Of a stretch of DNA of 64,000 bases, positions 1-12,212 are shown piece by piece. How positions within the stretch are numbered: the first letter of the stretch is position 1; each line of letters starts with the position of its first letter. A model generated the notes under the pieces. It was not told the DNA's origin. It searched no databases and was given only the letters and a program-made list of their open reading frames with translations. The translations under genes were made by a program, and so were the position numbers. Source of the stretch: Rugalucina vietnamica (Eukaryota; Mollusca; Bivalvia; Lucinida; Lucinidae); contig OZ024869.1 in NCBI GenBank assembly GCA_964017185.1, positions 2,936,501 to 3,000,500 on the forward strand, in the 5' to 3' direction.

Positions 1-2680
1 TATGTCAAATGAGCATCATTTGTGCACATACATTGAACACATACTCCTCTCCCTACTGTTTTACTATGAAAACCCAGACAGTTAAATTTACGAATGACCA
101 TTTGATATTTGAGATTGTACTTTATAGTCTTTTACTGTCTCGCTGGGGCAGACACCTGTTACAGAAGCAAAATCACCAGAAGATATACCTGTCCAATTCG
201 CTAGACAGAGAAGAAAACACCAACTTGCATTTTGGCATTCTATGTGAATAATAAATTTCTGAGCCCTTACTTTTTCTTCGACCTGCATAACTGTCTGTCA
301 GTCCGGTATTTTTATACAGTAAATAAAACAGGGAAGCTTGAAGACAAAGTAGAGAATTTGAATGTCTGCCTTTTAAAGGTCTAAATATTCGCTCTGAATG
401 TCTTTTGTCTAGACAAATTGCAATTCTTTTTACTCATCGTAGGAGAACTTTATTAAATGGTAGTTCTTCTCCGTATAAGTTGTGGTTAGAAATAGTTATT
501 TATTAGAAAGATGTTGAAATCTGGACACTGTAATTTGAAACGATTTTGTGGCAGTGATATCTTCTGGCTTTTCATATTTCTAGAAAGAGCTTTTAAAACG
601 TTTCAGCGATCAATGGCGACTGACTTTAATAAAAACAGCTTATTTTTGAAATTTGATCCTTGAATGGTCTTTACAACCACTCCATTTCTGAGAAAATTGT
701 CAAGCTGACTATACTTGAACGCTAATTGCAACCATGAAACATGAGGCTGGAATCTAAAATAAGTTGACCGTATTTTTATTTTTCTCATTCTCTCAATTTT
801 CGCACTCAAATAAATGCTTTGCTACCAACCGGTTTGAAACGTCAAAATATTTCAATCTATAAAAGCACAACGACAGAGAAGCTGCATTAGGGCAATAAAT
901 TTACTTATTTTGTTAATACCTGGAATGAAAAGTCTTACTGCTATTAGCTTCATTTATGCTCAATTCCACATGCTTTGAACACGTGCGTTTATATCTTTCT
1001 ATACTAATGACTGCTAGATGCCACTGTTTTACTGAAAATCCAGACAGTTAAATTTGTGAATAGCGCTTGAGATTATACTTTATAGACTTTTACTGTCTCG
1101 CTGGGGCAGACACCTGTTAATTACAGACTAAATATTACAGATGCATAATCACTAGAAGACAAACCTGTCCAATTTGCTACACAAACTTGCCTTTTTGGCA
1201 TTCTATATGAATAATAATTTCCAAGCCCTTGTTTTATTGCCGACCTTAATTTTGAATAACTGTCTGTCTACCAGCCGGTCTGTCTGCCTGTCCGTTTACC
1301 AATACCCTATATTTGAATACGTTAAAAGCAGAGAATTTGGGAGATAGAAATTCATACGAGACTTACACTGTCTGCCTTTTGAGGGTCTAACTGTTCTCTC
1401 TGAGCGTCTTTTGTCGAGAGCAAATCGCAATCCATTGTCCGGCAGCTTACTCAATCTACGAGTCCTCGTTTTTGATTCATCAAGGTGGTTATCATGATTT
1501 ATTTGTTTGTCCATGACAATTCATTGACTAGATAGAGATTCACCGCGAGGACAGAACTACTAACTAAATGTTGTGAACCACTGCAGAAGCTGAGGATGAG
1601 GCTAGGGCCCTGTAAAATCTATTAAAGCCCGCAAGTAATTCTATATTTCTGATTCGTTCCAAGGCGATACTTCTGTGGTGGTTCTTATTGTTTTATGTCT
1701 TCGTGTTTAAATTTTCGTGCTGTTTGCGCCTTATGTATGTTATCATATTTTCAGTTAAGTTTATGTAACTGAGTGGCCGCCTATTGGAAAAATAGCTGCT
1801 CATTCGGCTCACGAGGTGTTTTCATGGTATAGGTGCCTGATTGTTTATTAAGTTTTTTCCCACCTCGGTTTTTGGAGTGGGAATCTCTTTCTGATTGCGC
1901 CTTTTCCTGATCGTTGCCTACTTGTACCTTTTTAACCCAACATTAAATTAGGACGTAAATTCATAGTGTCTGCGATAAAATTTAGAAAATGTTTTTTGAT
2001 TGTATATGATACCGATAGCCCTGCTGGAGAAGCTTGTCTGTTAAATATTATTTATTTAGAACTTATTTAACTTCTAGTTCATCGCCTTATTAGTTGTGGT
2101 TGGAAAGCAAAATTTATTAGAAAGATGTTGAATATTGAACGCTGTAATTTGAAACGATTTTGTGGCAGTGATATCTTCAGGCTTTTCATATTTTCTAGAA
2201 CGAGCTTTTAAAAACGTTTCAGCGATTAATGGCGACTGACTCTTATAAAAAAGCTTACTTTTGAAATTTGATCCTTGAATGGCCTTTACAACCTCTCCAT
2301 TTCTACAAAAATTGACTAGCTGATTATACTTGAACGCTAATTTCAACAATGAAATGTGAGACTGCAACCTAAAATCAAATCTTATTTTTCATGTGTTCTC
2401 CTCTCATTTTTCTTACTCAAATGCATGCAGAGACGAACTTGCTAACCAGTTTCAAACTTACCAAGATATCTATATAAAGACATTGGAAGAATCAGTAAAA
2501 ATATTTTGTTAGTATATGGATTGAAAACGCAGACTAAAATCTTTTATGCTCAATTCACATGTATTCAACACGTGAGTATATATCTTTCTTCACTAATGAA
2601 GCATAGATGCCACTGTTTTACTGAAAACCCAGACAGTTAAATTTGCGAATGACAATTGATATTTGAGATAACACTTTATA
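1..2680. repeat. Decayed tandem array of a ~1-kb unit (family T)
   Basis: Three direct copies start near 52, 1020 and 2612, each with a recognisable block (ACTGTTTTACT..AAACCCAGACAG, then CTTTATAG.CTTTTACTGTCTCGCTGGGGC). The third copy is interrupted at 2681 and resumes at 12783. A second shared block (CAGTGATATCTTC..GCTTTTCATATTT, then GCGACTGACT) lies near 550-810 and 2165-2370. Copies differ at many positions, so the array is old. The second unit is longer because a family A copy (1438-1931) sits in it. Short ORFs here have no protein-like features. Confidence 0.7.
1438..1931 (+). repeat. Family A retroelement copy, 5' truncated
   Basis: Copy of the most abundant dispersed repeat of the window. 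It runs from a GGCAGCTTACTCAATC block through GGTGGTTCTTATTG and GCTCATTCGGCT to the shared 3' end GCCTACTTGTACCTTTTT. All family A copies share this 3' end and differ in how far they extend 5'. It is inserted into the second ~1-kb unit. Immediately after it, about 45 bp (TTAACCCAACATTA..) resemble, in antisense, part of the family A coding region seen at 17690. Confidence 0.75.
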
Positions 2681-2951
2681 TATTGCCTAGGTCACACTAG
2701 CGCTTACGGATGCCGCGGATAGTTGCGAATACTATACGTAGCGATCCGCAGAATTTTGTGGGCGGGGCTAACGGTTCTTAATGAATTTATTACCATTAAA
2801 TACGAATAAATACGGGTAGTTCAGGAAAGATACGCATACGTTCGAAGATAGTTACGGATAAATTCGAATACATACGGTTAAGATACTTGACTACATACCT
2901 TTCGATACCATCTGTTACGTTTAGATACAGACATACACCTTCAGATACGTA

Positions 2952-3012
2952 ATGTTGCGTTTTCTTGCGTATATAACGGTGAAATCTGATGCAAGAAAAC
3001 GCAGGTTTTAGT
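2952..3012. repeat. Hairpin TGCGTTTTCTTGC / GCAAGAAAACGCA
   Basis: Two 13-base perfect arms are separated by about 22-35 bases inside the left part of the foldback element. This may be a junction between two end-like segments, since a second copy of the element's terminal sequence starts right after it (CAGTCACACTAG near 3027). Confidence 0.5.
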
Positions 3013-3222
3013 CAAACTACAGTCACACTAGCACCGGATGCTGCGGACGCTGCGGACTGACCTTTCGTATCTATCCGTCATATCCGTAACAATTCGTATC
3101 TTTTCCGTATATGTTCGTATCTTAACGTATTGTATATGCAAGTCCGATTCCATCCGCGCCCAAATTTTGAAAAAAATCTAAAATTGGGCACGGATGAAAC
3201 ATCCGTAATAGTACGTAATGAC

Positions 3223-4020
3223 ATTCAAGGACATCCATAACTCATTTATGGATATCCATAAATCAAATTATGGATATCCAATATTAGCCCGATTTTAGGA
3301 TATCCTAAAATCAATTTAAAGATATCCTAAATTCATCTGAATATTGGATATCCATAAATAGATTTAGCATATCCTAAAACCGAACTATGGATATCCTAAA
3401 ATACAATCCTATTTTTGGATATTCATAATTCGATTTAAGGATATCCTAAAATCGGGCTAATATTGGATATCCATAATTTGATTTATGGATATCCATAAAT
3501 GAGTTATGGATGTCCTTGAATAGGACTGTATTTTAGGATATCCATAATTCATTTAAGGATATCCTTAAATCACAAAAAAATGATGTACGTGCCTATGGAG
3601 TGCCGTTTTACTATTTATTCCCTATTTTTGGATATCCATAATTTATTTAAGGATATTCATAATGTATTGATGGATATCCTTAATTCATTTATGGATATCC
3701 TAAAATAATTAAGGATAAATCGAATTATGGATATCAAATATTAGCCCGATTTTAGGATATCCTTAAATCGAATTATGGATATCCAAAAATAGGATTGTAT
3801 TTAAGGATATCCATAACTCGATTATAAGATATCCTAAAATCAATTTATGGATATCCAATATGCAGCCGAATTAAGGATATCCATAAATCGATTTTAGGAT
3901 ATCCAAAAAAGAATTATGGGTATCCAAAAATGAATTATGGATATCCATAAATGAATTTTGGATATCCAAAAATGAATTATGGGTATCCATAAATAGGAAA
4001 TAAATTGTAAAACGGCACCC
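3223..4020. repeat. GGATATCC palindrome array, left block
   Basis: About 35 copies of the palindrome GGATATCC (or one-base variants) recur every 19-26 bp. In many copies the flanks are also complementary, giving TTATGGATATCCATAA, TTTAGGATATCCTAAA or TTAAGGATATCCTTAA. At higher order, 3223-3306 and 3438-3521 are 84-bp inverted repeats that match base for base by eye. Part of the sequence between them is repeated in direct orientation near 3741-3830. The array has no coding potential. Confidence 0.9.
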
Positions 4021-4188
4021 CATACGTGCCTATGGGATATAATGATTTCTCCCTAGTCAGAGAATGGAGGCATCTGGTGTGGTTGAATTTACGTTGGCTT
4101 CCGTTTCGTTCAGTTTAAGTTAGCGCATGCGTATTACACGGGAAAAAATCATTATGGAAAAGAAATATTTTTTTAAAATGAATTATGG

Positions 4189-5677
4189 TGTCACAAATAT
4201 GTGACATGTTTTATGTATTTGTTTGTGCATCTTTTATTTAGTACAGTGTAATCCAGATTAATTTTGTACAGTATACATAGCCAGCTATATCTCTTGTATT
4301 GGACAGGTATTGGACAATGAGTGAGTTGTTATCAGGTGTTAGTATTGAAAAATATAAGTAACAGTTATTTCATTCATTTGCTAGAAGTCAATTAAGATAG
4401 GACTGGTTGTAAATGGTGATATTTTTCAATATTTGGATATTATAAAAGAGGAGAGCTGTAAGTTCAATTTTAGCATGTAAACATTTTCTGCTGATATTTG
4501 TGAATTTCATATTTGTGAAATTTTGGTGAATTATCATAATTTTGTAAATTTGAATTTTTTTTCTTTGTTACATTTTAAGTAAGGCTTTCCTTTCTAGGTG
4601 GCCTCATATGCTATCAACAAAGAATATCTGAGATCAGTAGATGATGTCGACATGATATTGTCATACTTTTGATTGGATAATAACTGTATCATCAACAAGA
4701 CTATCCAGAGTTGTATCGACAGGGTGACATCAAACCAAACACTATGGGATTCTGTTTATGAATACTGGCATGTGTTGAACTGTGGTGTACCCAAGGGGTC
4801 ATAACATTGTATAAAGATAGAAATGTTGAGATACAGGCCTAGATTATGTATTTGTTCATCAGAAGGACTATACAGTGATAATTTGAAAGTATAGTGTGAC
4901 TGAAATGTCAGAATGCTTGGAACTCATGATAAATGCTATGGTGTACCAAGAGGGGTCAAACTATTAATTTTATGTCATGATTAGAACAATCAATGATTAA
5001 TGTCGGAGGGTTAATGCTGAGTAATGATGGTGTTTTAAAAAAACATTTAATGACTCTGTGTAACAATATACTTTGAGAGATCTTCAGAAATGGACAATGC
5101 AATATGGCTACTTTAACCAGCTATATGGACTTGTAACTTGATATGACCTTACATAAGTCTGTATATTTCTTTGTGGTTGATTTACAATGACTAATCACGT
5201 GATGCTAAGAAGGCGTTGAGGTTCCTACATAGTAATTGCGTGTGGTGGACATAATACGTTAATGTTCCTTGGTGGTAATTAGTTTAACGTATGAATTATA
5301 GACTTTGTGGAGTTACATTGGACTTATGCGGTTTCAAGTAACAAGGACTGATGGTTCATTGTATCATATATGCTGAATGATTTACTCAAAGATATTAAGC
5401 AAAGACATTTATCTCATTGGGATGCTGTAGTGATTCATGACAACAGTGACTCTTATTGATAATTAATAGTCAAACTCATATTAATCTATTAGAAACGAAC
5501 ATTGTGTTTATTTAGGGTACAATAGATAGCATGGGTATATTATGATATCATTTATGTAATGTTTTAAATGAAAGTAGTTGTGAATATAGAAAGGTGTGAA
5601 ATTCTGGAGTTATCTTTCCACTACCTTGATCAGGTGAATTATATACATAAAAGCTTGAATGAACTTGCATCGTGACA
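4189..5677 (+). repeat. 5' LTR of the Gmr1-like element
   Basis: 1489 bp, bounded by TGTCAC and GTGACA, and matching 10283-11771 throughout by eye. This is long for an animal Gypsy LTR. It holds no obvious ORF. Confidence 0.93.
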
Positions 5678-5678
5678 A

Positions 5679-5696
5679 TGGCGATCCCGGCAGGAT
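5679..5696 (+). other. Probable tRNA primer-binding site
   Basis: One base after the 5' LTR the sequence reads TGGCGATCCCGGCAGGA. It starts with TGG, as expected for a site complementary to a tRNA 3' CCA end. The implied tRNA end, TCCTGCC..CGCCA with G as discriminator, resembles serine tRNAs, but the exact tRNA was not checked. Confidence 0.6.
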
Positions 5697-5748
5697 TTGA
5701 TTAAGGGCAAACAGTGGAAGAAATAAATCCAGATTTTCTTATATAAAC

Positions 5749-8700
5749 ATGGAAGAATTTGTTGACATTGGTACTAGAATGGGGCTTAGTGGGAAAGACT
5801 TAGTTGAGTTCGTAGAAAAAAGGGAAGCTTTAGTGCGTGAAGATGAAAAAGAGAGGGAGAAGCATGCAAGAGAAGAAAGAAATAGAGAAAGAGAAATAAA
5901 GAAAAAAGAATTAGAGCTTGAACATGAAATTGAAAGAAACAAATTAAAACTTCAGTTAACAGAAAAAGAGATAGAGCTGGCTAAAATAAATGCTGACAAA
6001 AAATAGATCCAAAACTGTGTGAAGTCAAAGCAAAATTACCAAAATTACCCTCATTTTGGGATGGTAAGGACAATATGGATGCATACCTAAAACGATTTGA
6101 GAGATTTGCTAAAAATGCAAATTGGCCTGTTGAAGAATGGGCAACAAATTTGTCAACATTACTTCAAGGGAGGGCCTTAGAAGTGTATTCGCGTTTGTCG
6201 ACTGAGGATGCAAATGACTATAACACGTTAAGGGATGCACTTCTAAAGCGCTACCAACTTACTGAAGAGGGATTTCGTCAAAAATTCAGAAACAGTAAGC
6301 AAGAAATAGGGGAAACAGCTGGCCAGTTTGTGATAAGATTAAATAATTACTTAGTGAGATGGATGGAATTAGCTAAAGTGAAACCAACATTTGAAGGATT
6401 AAGAGACCTTATGTTGAGAGAGCAATTTTTAAGTGTATCCAGTAAGAGTTTGGTCTTGTTTTTGAAAGAGAGAAAAATTAAATCTACTGACGAAATGATC
6501 GAGTTAGCAGAACAGTATATGGAAGCACATTCGGTGAGTGATCTGTCATCTAGGTCATCTACTGGAAATAGGGCTGATGGTTATAAGTCTGACTTTTCTA
6601 GAAGACCAGTAAATAATACACCTTCGGTAGAAGGAAAGGGACAGGTAAGAGAGTTCAAAGAAAGACACTGCTACGGATGTGGAAAAACTGACCATTTCAT
6701 AAGAAGTTGTCCAGTTAAAGCAGCCAGGAATAGCGTAAGTACTAAAGCAGCAGTACTAGAGGTACAAGATGAACAAGATGAAAGTGAATTTGAAGTTGCT
6801 AAATCAGAGGGAGGAACTGGTGAGAATAATACCGTAGCAACCTGTATAGTAACGCCGGTTACTGATAGCTGTCTGTTCCCTTCGTATAAGTCAACAGAAT
6901 TAGGTACTGAAGTTAACCATAATAATTTCATTCCTGTGGTAAGCACTGCAGAGAATCTAGGGTGTACTTTGAAAATAAATTCTTCAGATAAGATGCCAGT
7001 GAAGAGAGGCTTTATAGGTAACAATGAAATTTCAGTGTTACGAGATAGTGGCTGCAATTCTGCTATAGTCAAGAGAGACCTTGTACAAGAAGAGCAGCTT
7101 ACGGGCAACTCTGTTTTATGTACCTTAGCTGATGGTACTAAACGTAAGTTTCCTGTTGCAGATATAGTAGTTGACACTCCATTTTATTCAGGTAAAGTAG
7201 AAGCATTGTGTATGCCAGAGCCAGTGTATGACCTTGTGTTAGGGAATATATCCGGTGTCAGACCTCCAGAAAATCCTGATCTCAATTGGGCTCATCATAA
7301 GGAAGGTAATGACAATTGTTCAGATATAAAGGTCAATGCTGTCGAAACTAGAAGACAAAAGGAAATGAGCAAAAGGAGAAATACTTTGATTGTTCCAGCT
7401 GCTATCAATCAATATTCAGTTCATGATATTAAAAGGCTACAAGATGAGGATGATTCACTCAGGTATATTAGAAATCAAACTGAGAAGGGTGAAACGAAAG
7501 TAGAAAAGGATGGTTCTACAGTAAGATATATACAGAAGAAGGGGCTTTATTACAGAGAGTTTAAAAAAAGTGATAGGATAGCAAGAGTGTATACTCAGCT
7601 AGTAGTACCAACAAAATTAAGAGATGAGGTTTTGAAAATAGCCCACGATGGAATTATGGCTGGCCATTTGGGTATCCGGAAAACAACAGATAGGATACTT
7701 AATGAATTTTTCTGGCCAAAGGTAAGGCGGGATGTTCAGCAATATTGCAAAACATGCGATATATGCCAAAAGACAGTACCAAAAGGAAAGGTTAGTCAGT
7801 TGCCTTTAGGAAAAATGCCTCTTATCGAGACCCCATTTTCTCGCATTGCGACAGACATAGTTGGTCCTATTAATCCACCTTCAGATAATGGAAATAGATT
7901 TATTTTGACAGTGGTAGATTATGCCACACGTTATCCTGAGGCAAAAGCATTAAAAAGAATTGATACCGAGACTGTTGCGGAAGCTCTAGTGGAAATCTAT
8001 AGCAGGGTAGGTATTCCCAGAGAAGTGTTAACAGACCAAGGCAAACAGTTTACGTCGGATATCATGAAAGAGGTAGGTAGACTCCTTTCAATTAGACAGT
8101 TGACCACTACCCCATATCATCCAGCCTGCAATGGACTTGTTGAGAGATTTAATGGCACATTAAAGAGTATGCTTAGGAAATTATGTGAAGAAAAACCTAG
8201 GCAATGGGATAGATATATCCCAGCACTTTTATTTGCATATAGAGAAACAGAACAGGAAAGTACTGGGTTCTCCCCATTCCAACTTCTGTATGGAAGACAA
8301 GTTAGGGGTCCACTGTCTATTTTGAAACAATTATGGACAAAAGAGCTTGAAGATGAAGAGGTTAAGACTACCTATCAATATGTGGTAGACTTACGAGAGA
8401 GATTAGAAGAAACAATACAGGTAGTTCAAGATAAACTCAAACAAAGCAGTAAGAGGTATAAACATTATGCTGATAGCAAAGCAAAGGATAGACAATTCAA
8501 ACAAGGAGATGAAGTGTTATTACTACTACCAACAGAAAGTAATAAACTTATCATGCAATGGCAGGGTCCCTTTAAAATCGTTGAGAAGTTGAACTCACTT
8601 GACTATAGGGTAGGAGTCAAGGACAAAGTAAAAACATACCATGGTAATATGTTAAAGAAATATTTCAGGAGGCAAACAGTAGACATGAGTGAAAATGCAG

Positions 8701-10220
8701 CTGAAATGGTATCTTGTGTTTCCGTTATTGAACCAGAAACAGATACTGATGATATTGAACAGACAGAATATTTTGCTGGTACAGAATTACATTTTCCAGT
8801 TTACTTAGCAAAAGAGACAGTCAGTGATGTAAAGGTAAATCCTGATTTAGACAAGGATCAGTCAGATGAAATACATGCACTGTTAGAGAGGTTTCCAGAT
8901 GTTTTCACAGATATACCAGGTACTACAGATATAGTAGAACATGATATCCTTCTCACAACAGATAAACCTATCAGGTCAAAACCATATCCTGTCCCATTTT
9001 CTCTGAAAAATGACATCAAGAAAGAAATAAACAATATGCTTGAGTTGGGTATCATTGAACCCTCAAATTCTCCATATTCATCTCCTGTTGTGTTGGTGAA
9101 AAAACAAGATGGCTCATATAGGTTTTGCTGTGATTTCAGGAAACTTAATAGCATCACAGTATTTGATGCGGAACCAATTGGAAACCCTGATGATTTGTTT
9201 GTAAAAATGTCAAACAGTAAGTATTTCACAAAGGTAGATTTGTCTAAAGGCTACTGGCAAGTCAAAATGAAATCATCCAGTAAGATCTTCACTGCTTTTG
9301 TAACATCAGAAGGCTTGTTCTGCTTTAAGAAAATGCCTTTTGGCCTTGTCAATTCTGGTGCAACCTTCTGTAGGATGATGAGAAAACTATTATATGGTCT
9401 TACAAACACAGATAATTTTGTAGATGATATAATTGTACATACAGAAACTTGGAGGGCACATATGGAATGTTTACAAGCACTTTTTAAAAGGCTTCAAGAG
9501 GCAAAGTTGACTGCAAGACCTACAAAGTGTGTTATTGCAGTAAGAAGTGTATCATTTCTAGGTCACATAATTGGGGATGGGATGATACAGCCGCAGCCAG
9601 AAAAGGTAAAAAGTATCCTTAATTGCCAGCGGCCTACTACAAAAAAACAAGTCAGATCATTTCTTGGCCTTATTGGCTATTATAGAAACTTTATTGCCAA
9701 TTTCAGTACAGTTTCAGCTCCATTATCAGATCTAACAAAGAGAGGTCAGCCAAATAAGGTCAGGTGGGAGGAGGAGCAAGAAAATGCCTTTGTAACCCTA
9801 CTTCAAAAGCTAGGTAAGTCTCCTATTTTGTGTCTTCCCAACTTTGAGAAAGACTTTCTGCTTAGAACTGATGCTTCTGAGTCGGGTATTGGAGCTGTTT
9901 TGCTGCAGGAACAAGGTGAATATAAATTACCTATTGCATATGCCAGTAAGAAACTCCTGGACAGAGAAAAAAGGTATTCTGTGATCGAAAAAGAATGTTA
10001 CGCAATTGTGTGGGGTGTACAGAAGTTCAAATGTTACTTGTACGGCAAAGAGTTCGTTCTTGAAACTGACCATAGACCACTTGTCTATCTCAACACTGCA
10101 AAAGTTGCTAATGCTAGACTTATGAGATGGGCATTGGCTTTACAGCCATTCAAGTACAGAATAGAAGGAATCAAGGGCACTGATAATGTCTGTGCTGATT
10201 TTTTGAGTAGAAGTACATAA
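5749..10220 (+). CDS. Gag-Pol coding region of the Gmr1-like element
   Basis: The region starts with a short Lys/Glu-rich coiled-coil stretch and then the gag domain (DAYLKRFERFAKNANW; QGRALEVYSRL). The main frame from 6075 is 1381 residues. A CCHC zinc knuckle (CYGCGKTDHFIRSC) is at about residues 199-212. An aspartic protease DSG is near 324. An integrase HHCC finger (HDGIMAGHLGIRK..CKTCDIC) spans about 523-563, and the DDE core has ATDIVG near 595, LTDQGKQF near 656 and the E of LVERFNG near 692. A GPF-type C-terminal module (QWQGPFKIVEKL) lies near 830-865. Reverse transcriptase follows at about 930-1190, with FVDD near 1114. RNase H begins near 1263 (RTDASESGIGAVLL) and ends in NVCADFLSRS. 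The domain order GAG-PR-INT-RT-RH is read directly. No envelope-like ORF is seen. Confidence 0.93.
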
Positions 10221-10267
10221 GAATTATGAGGTCACAGCTTACATTTGAAAACAGTGGTTTTACTTTT

Positions 10268-10282
10268 GAAAAGGGAGGTATT
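10268..10282 (+). other. Polypurine tract
   Basis: GAAAAGGGAGGTATT lies directly before the 3' LTR, in the position where plus-strand DNA priming occurs in LTR retrotransposons. Confidence 0.75.
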
Positions 10283-11771
10283 TGTCACAAATATGTGACA
10301 TGTTTTATGTATTTGTTTGTGCATCTTTTATTTAGTACAGTGTAATCCAGATTAATTTTGTACAGTATACATAGCCAGCTATATCTCTTGTATTGGACAG
10401 GTATTGGACAATGAGTGAGTTGTTATCAGGTGTTAGTATTGAAAAATATAAGTAACAGTTATTTCATTCATTTGCTAGAAGTCAATTAAGATAGGACTGG
10501 TTGTAAATGGTGATATTTTTCAATATTTGGATATTATAAAAGAGGAGAGCTGTAAGTTCAATTTTAGCATGTAAACATTTTCTGCTGATATTTGTGAATT
10601 TCATATTTGTGAAATTTTGGTGAATTATCATAATTTTGTAAATTTGAATTTTTTTTCTTTGTTACATTTTAAGTAAGGCTTTCCTTTCTAGGTGGCCTCA
10701 TATGCTATCAACAAAGAATATCTGAGATCAGTAGATGATGTCGACATGATATTGTCATACTTTTGATTGGATAATAACTGTATCATCAACAAGACTATCC
10801 AGAGTTGTATCGACAGGGTGACATCAAACCAAACACTATGGGATTCTGTTTATGAATACTGGCATGTGTTGAACTGTGGTGTACCCAAGGGGTCATAACA
10901 TTGTATAAAGATAGAAATGTTGAGATACAGGCCTAGATTATGTATTTGTTCATCAGAAGGACTATACAGTGATAATTTGAAAGTATAGTGTGACTGAAAT
11001 GTCAGAATGCTTGGAACTCATGATAAATGCTATGGTGTACCAAGAGGGGTCAAACTATTAATTTTATGTCATGATTAGAACAATCAATGATTAATGTCGG
11101 AGGGTTAATGCTGAGTAATGATGGTGTTTTAAAAAAACATTTAATGACTCTGTGTAACAATATACTTTGAGAGATCTTCAGAAATGGACAATGCAATATG
11201 GCTACTTTAACCAGCTATATGGACTTGTAACTTGATATGACCTTACATAAGTCTGTATATTTCTTTGTGGTTGATTTACAATGACTAATCACGTGATGCT
11301 AAGAAGGCGTTGAGGTTCCTACATAGTAATTGCGTGTGGTGGACATAATACGTTAATGTTCCTTGGTGGTAATTAGTTTAACGTATGAATTATAGACTTT
11401 GTGGAGTTACATTGGACTTATGCGGTTTCAAGTAACAAGGACTGATGGTTCATTGTATCATATATGCTGAATGATTTACTCAAAGATATTAAGCAAAGAC
11501 ATTTATCTCATTGGGATGCTGTAGTGATTCATGACAACAGTGACTCTTATTGATAATTAATAGTCAAACTCATATTAATCTATTAGAAACGAACATTGTG
11601 TTTATTTAGGGTACAATAGATAGCATGGGTATATTATGATATCATTTATGTAATGTTTTAAATGAAAGTAGTTGTGAATATAGAAAGGTGTGAAATTCTG
11701 GAGTTATCTTTCCACTACCTTGATCAGGTGAATTATATACATAAAAGCTTGAATGAACTTGCATCGTGACA
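10283..11771 (+). repeat. 3' LTR of the Gmr1-like element
   Basis: 1489 bp, same ends and same length as the 5' LTR. It is followed by the target copy TATGG and then the interrupted palindrome array. Confidence 0.93.
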
Positions 11772-12212
11772 TATGGATATCCTAAAATCGATTTATGGAT
11801 ATCCTTAAATTAGATCATTATGGATATCCAAAAAAAGAATCATGGATATCCATAAATCGAATTATGGATATCCTAAATTCGAGCTTATTTTTGGATATCC
11901 TAAAACACATTTAAGGATATCCTTAAATGAGCTGATTTAAGGATAACCATAATTCAATTTTTGGATATCCAAAAATCGAAGTATGGATATCCATAATTCA
12001 TCGTGATTTTTGGATATCCAAAAATGTATTTCAGGATATCCATAATTCAATTATGGATATCCATAATTCATTTAAGGATATCCATAATTCATTTATGGAT
12101 ATCCATAATTCGTTTTAGGATATCCAAAAATATTAATGGATATCTTTAATTATTTTAGGATATCCATAAATGAATTATGGATATCCATAAATGAATTATG
12201 GATATCCTTAAA
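11772..12212. repeat. GGATATCC palindrome array, right block
   Basis: The array resumes directly after the 3' LTR, with about 20 further GGATATCC palindromes every ~20 bp, mostly as TTATGGATATCCATAA. It ends near 12212, before the right arm of the foldback element. Confidence 0.9.

Larger units (their letters stand above)
4189..11771 (+). mobile_element. Ty3/Gypsy LTR retrotransposon, Gmr1-like (integrase before RT)
   Basis: A 7583-bp element with two 1489-bp LTRs (4189-5677, 10283-11771) that look identical. Both start TGTCAC and end GTGACA. The 5-bp target duplication TATGG is at 4184-4188 and 11772-11776, and the target was a TTATGGATATCC unit of the palindrome array. The internal region has a primer-binding-like site, gag, protease, integrase, reverse transcriptase, RNase H and a polypurine tract. 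Standard Gypsy order is PR-RT-RH-INT. Here integrase comes before RT, the order described for the Gmr1 group (Gadus morhua and relatives). Identical LTRs mean a very recent insertion. It looks close to whole, with about one apparent interruption in the coding part. Confidence 0.93.

Noticed and set aside
6671-7177. 168-residue antisense ORF over gag
   Set aside because: Shadow of the gag-pol frame; the plus strand carries clear motifs and the antisense product shows none.
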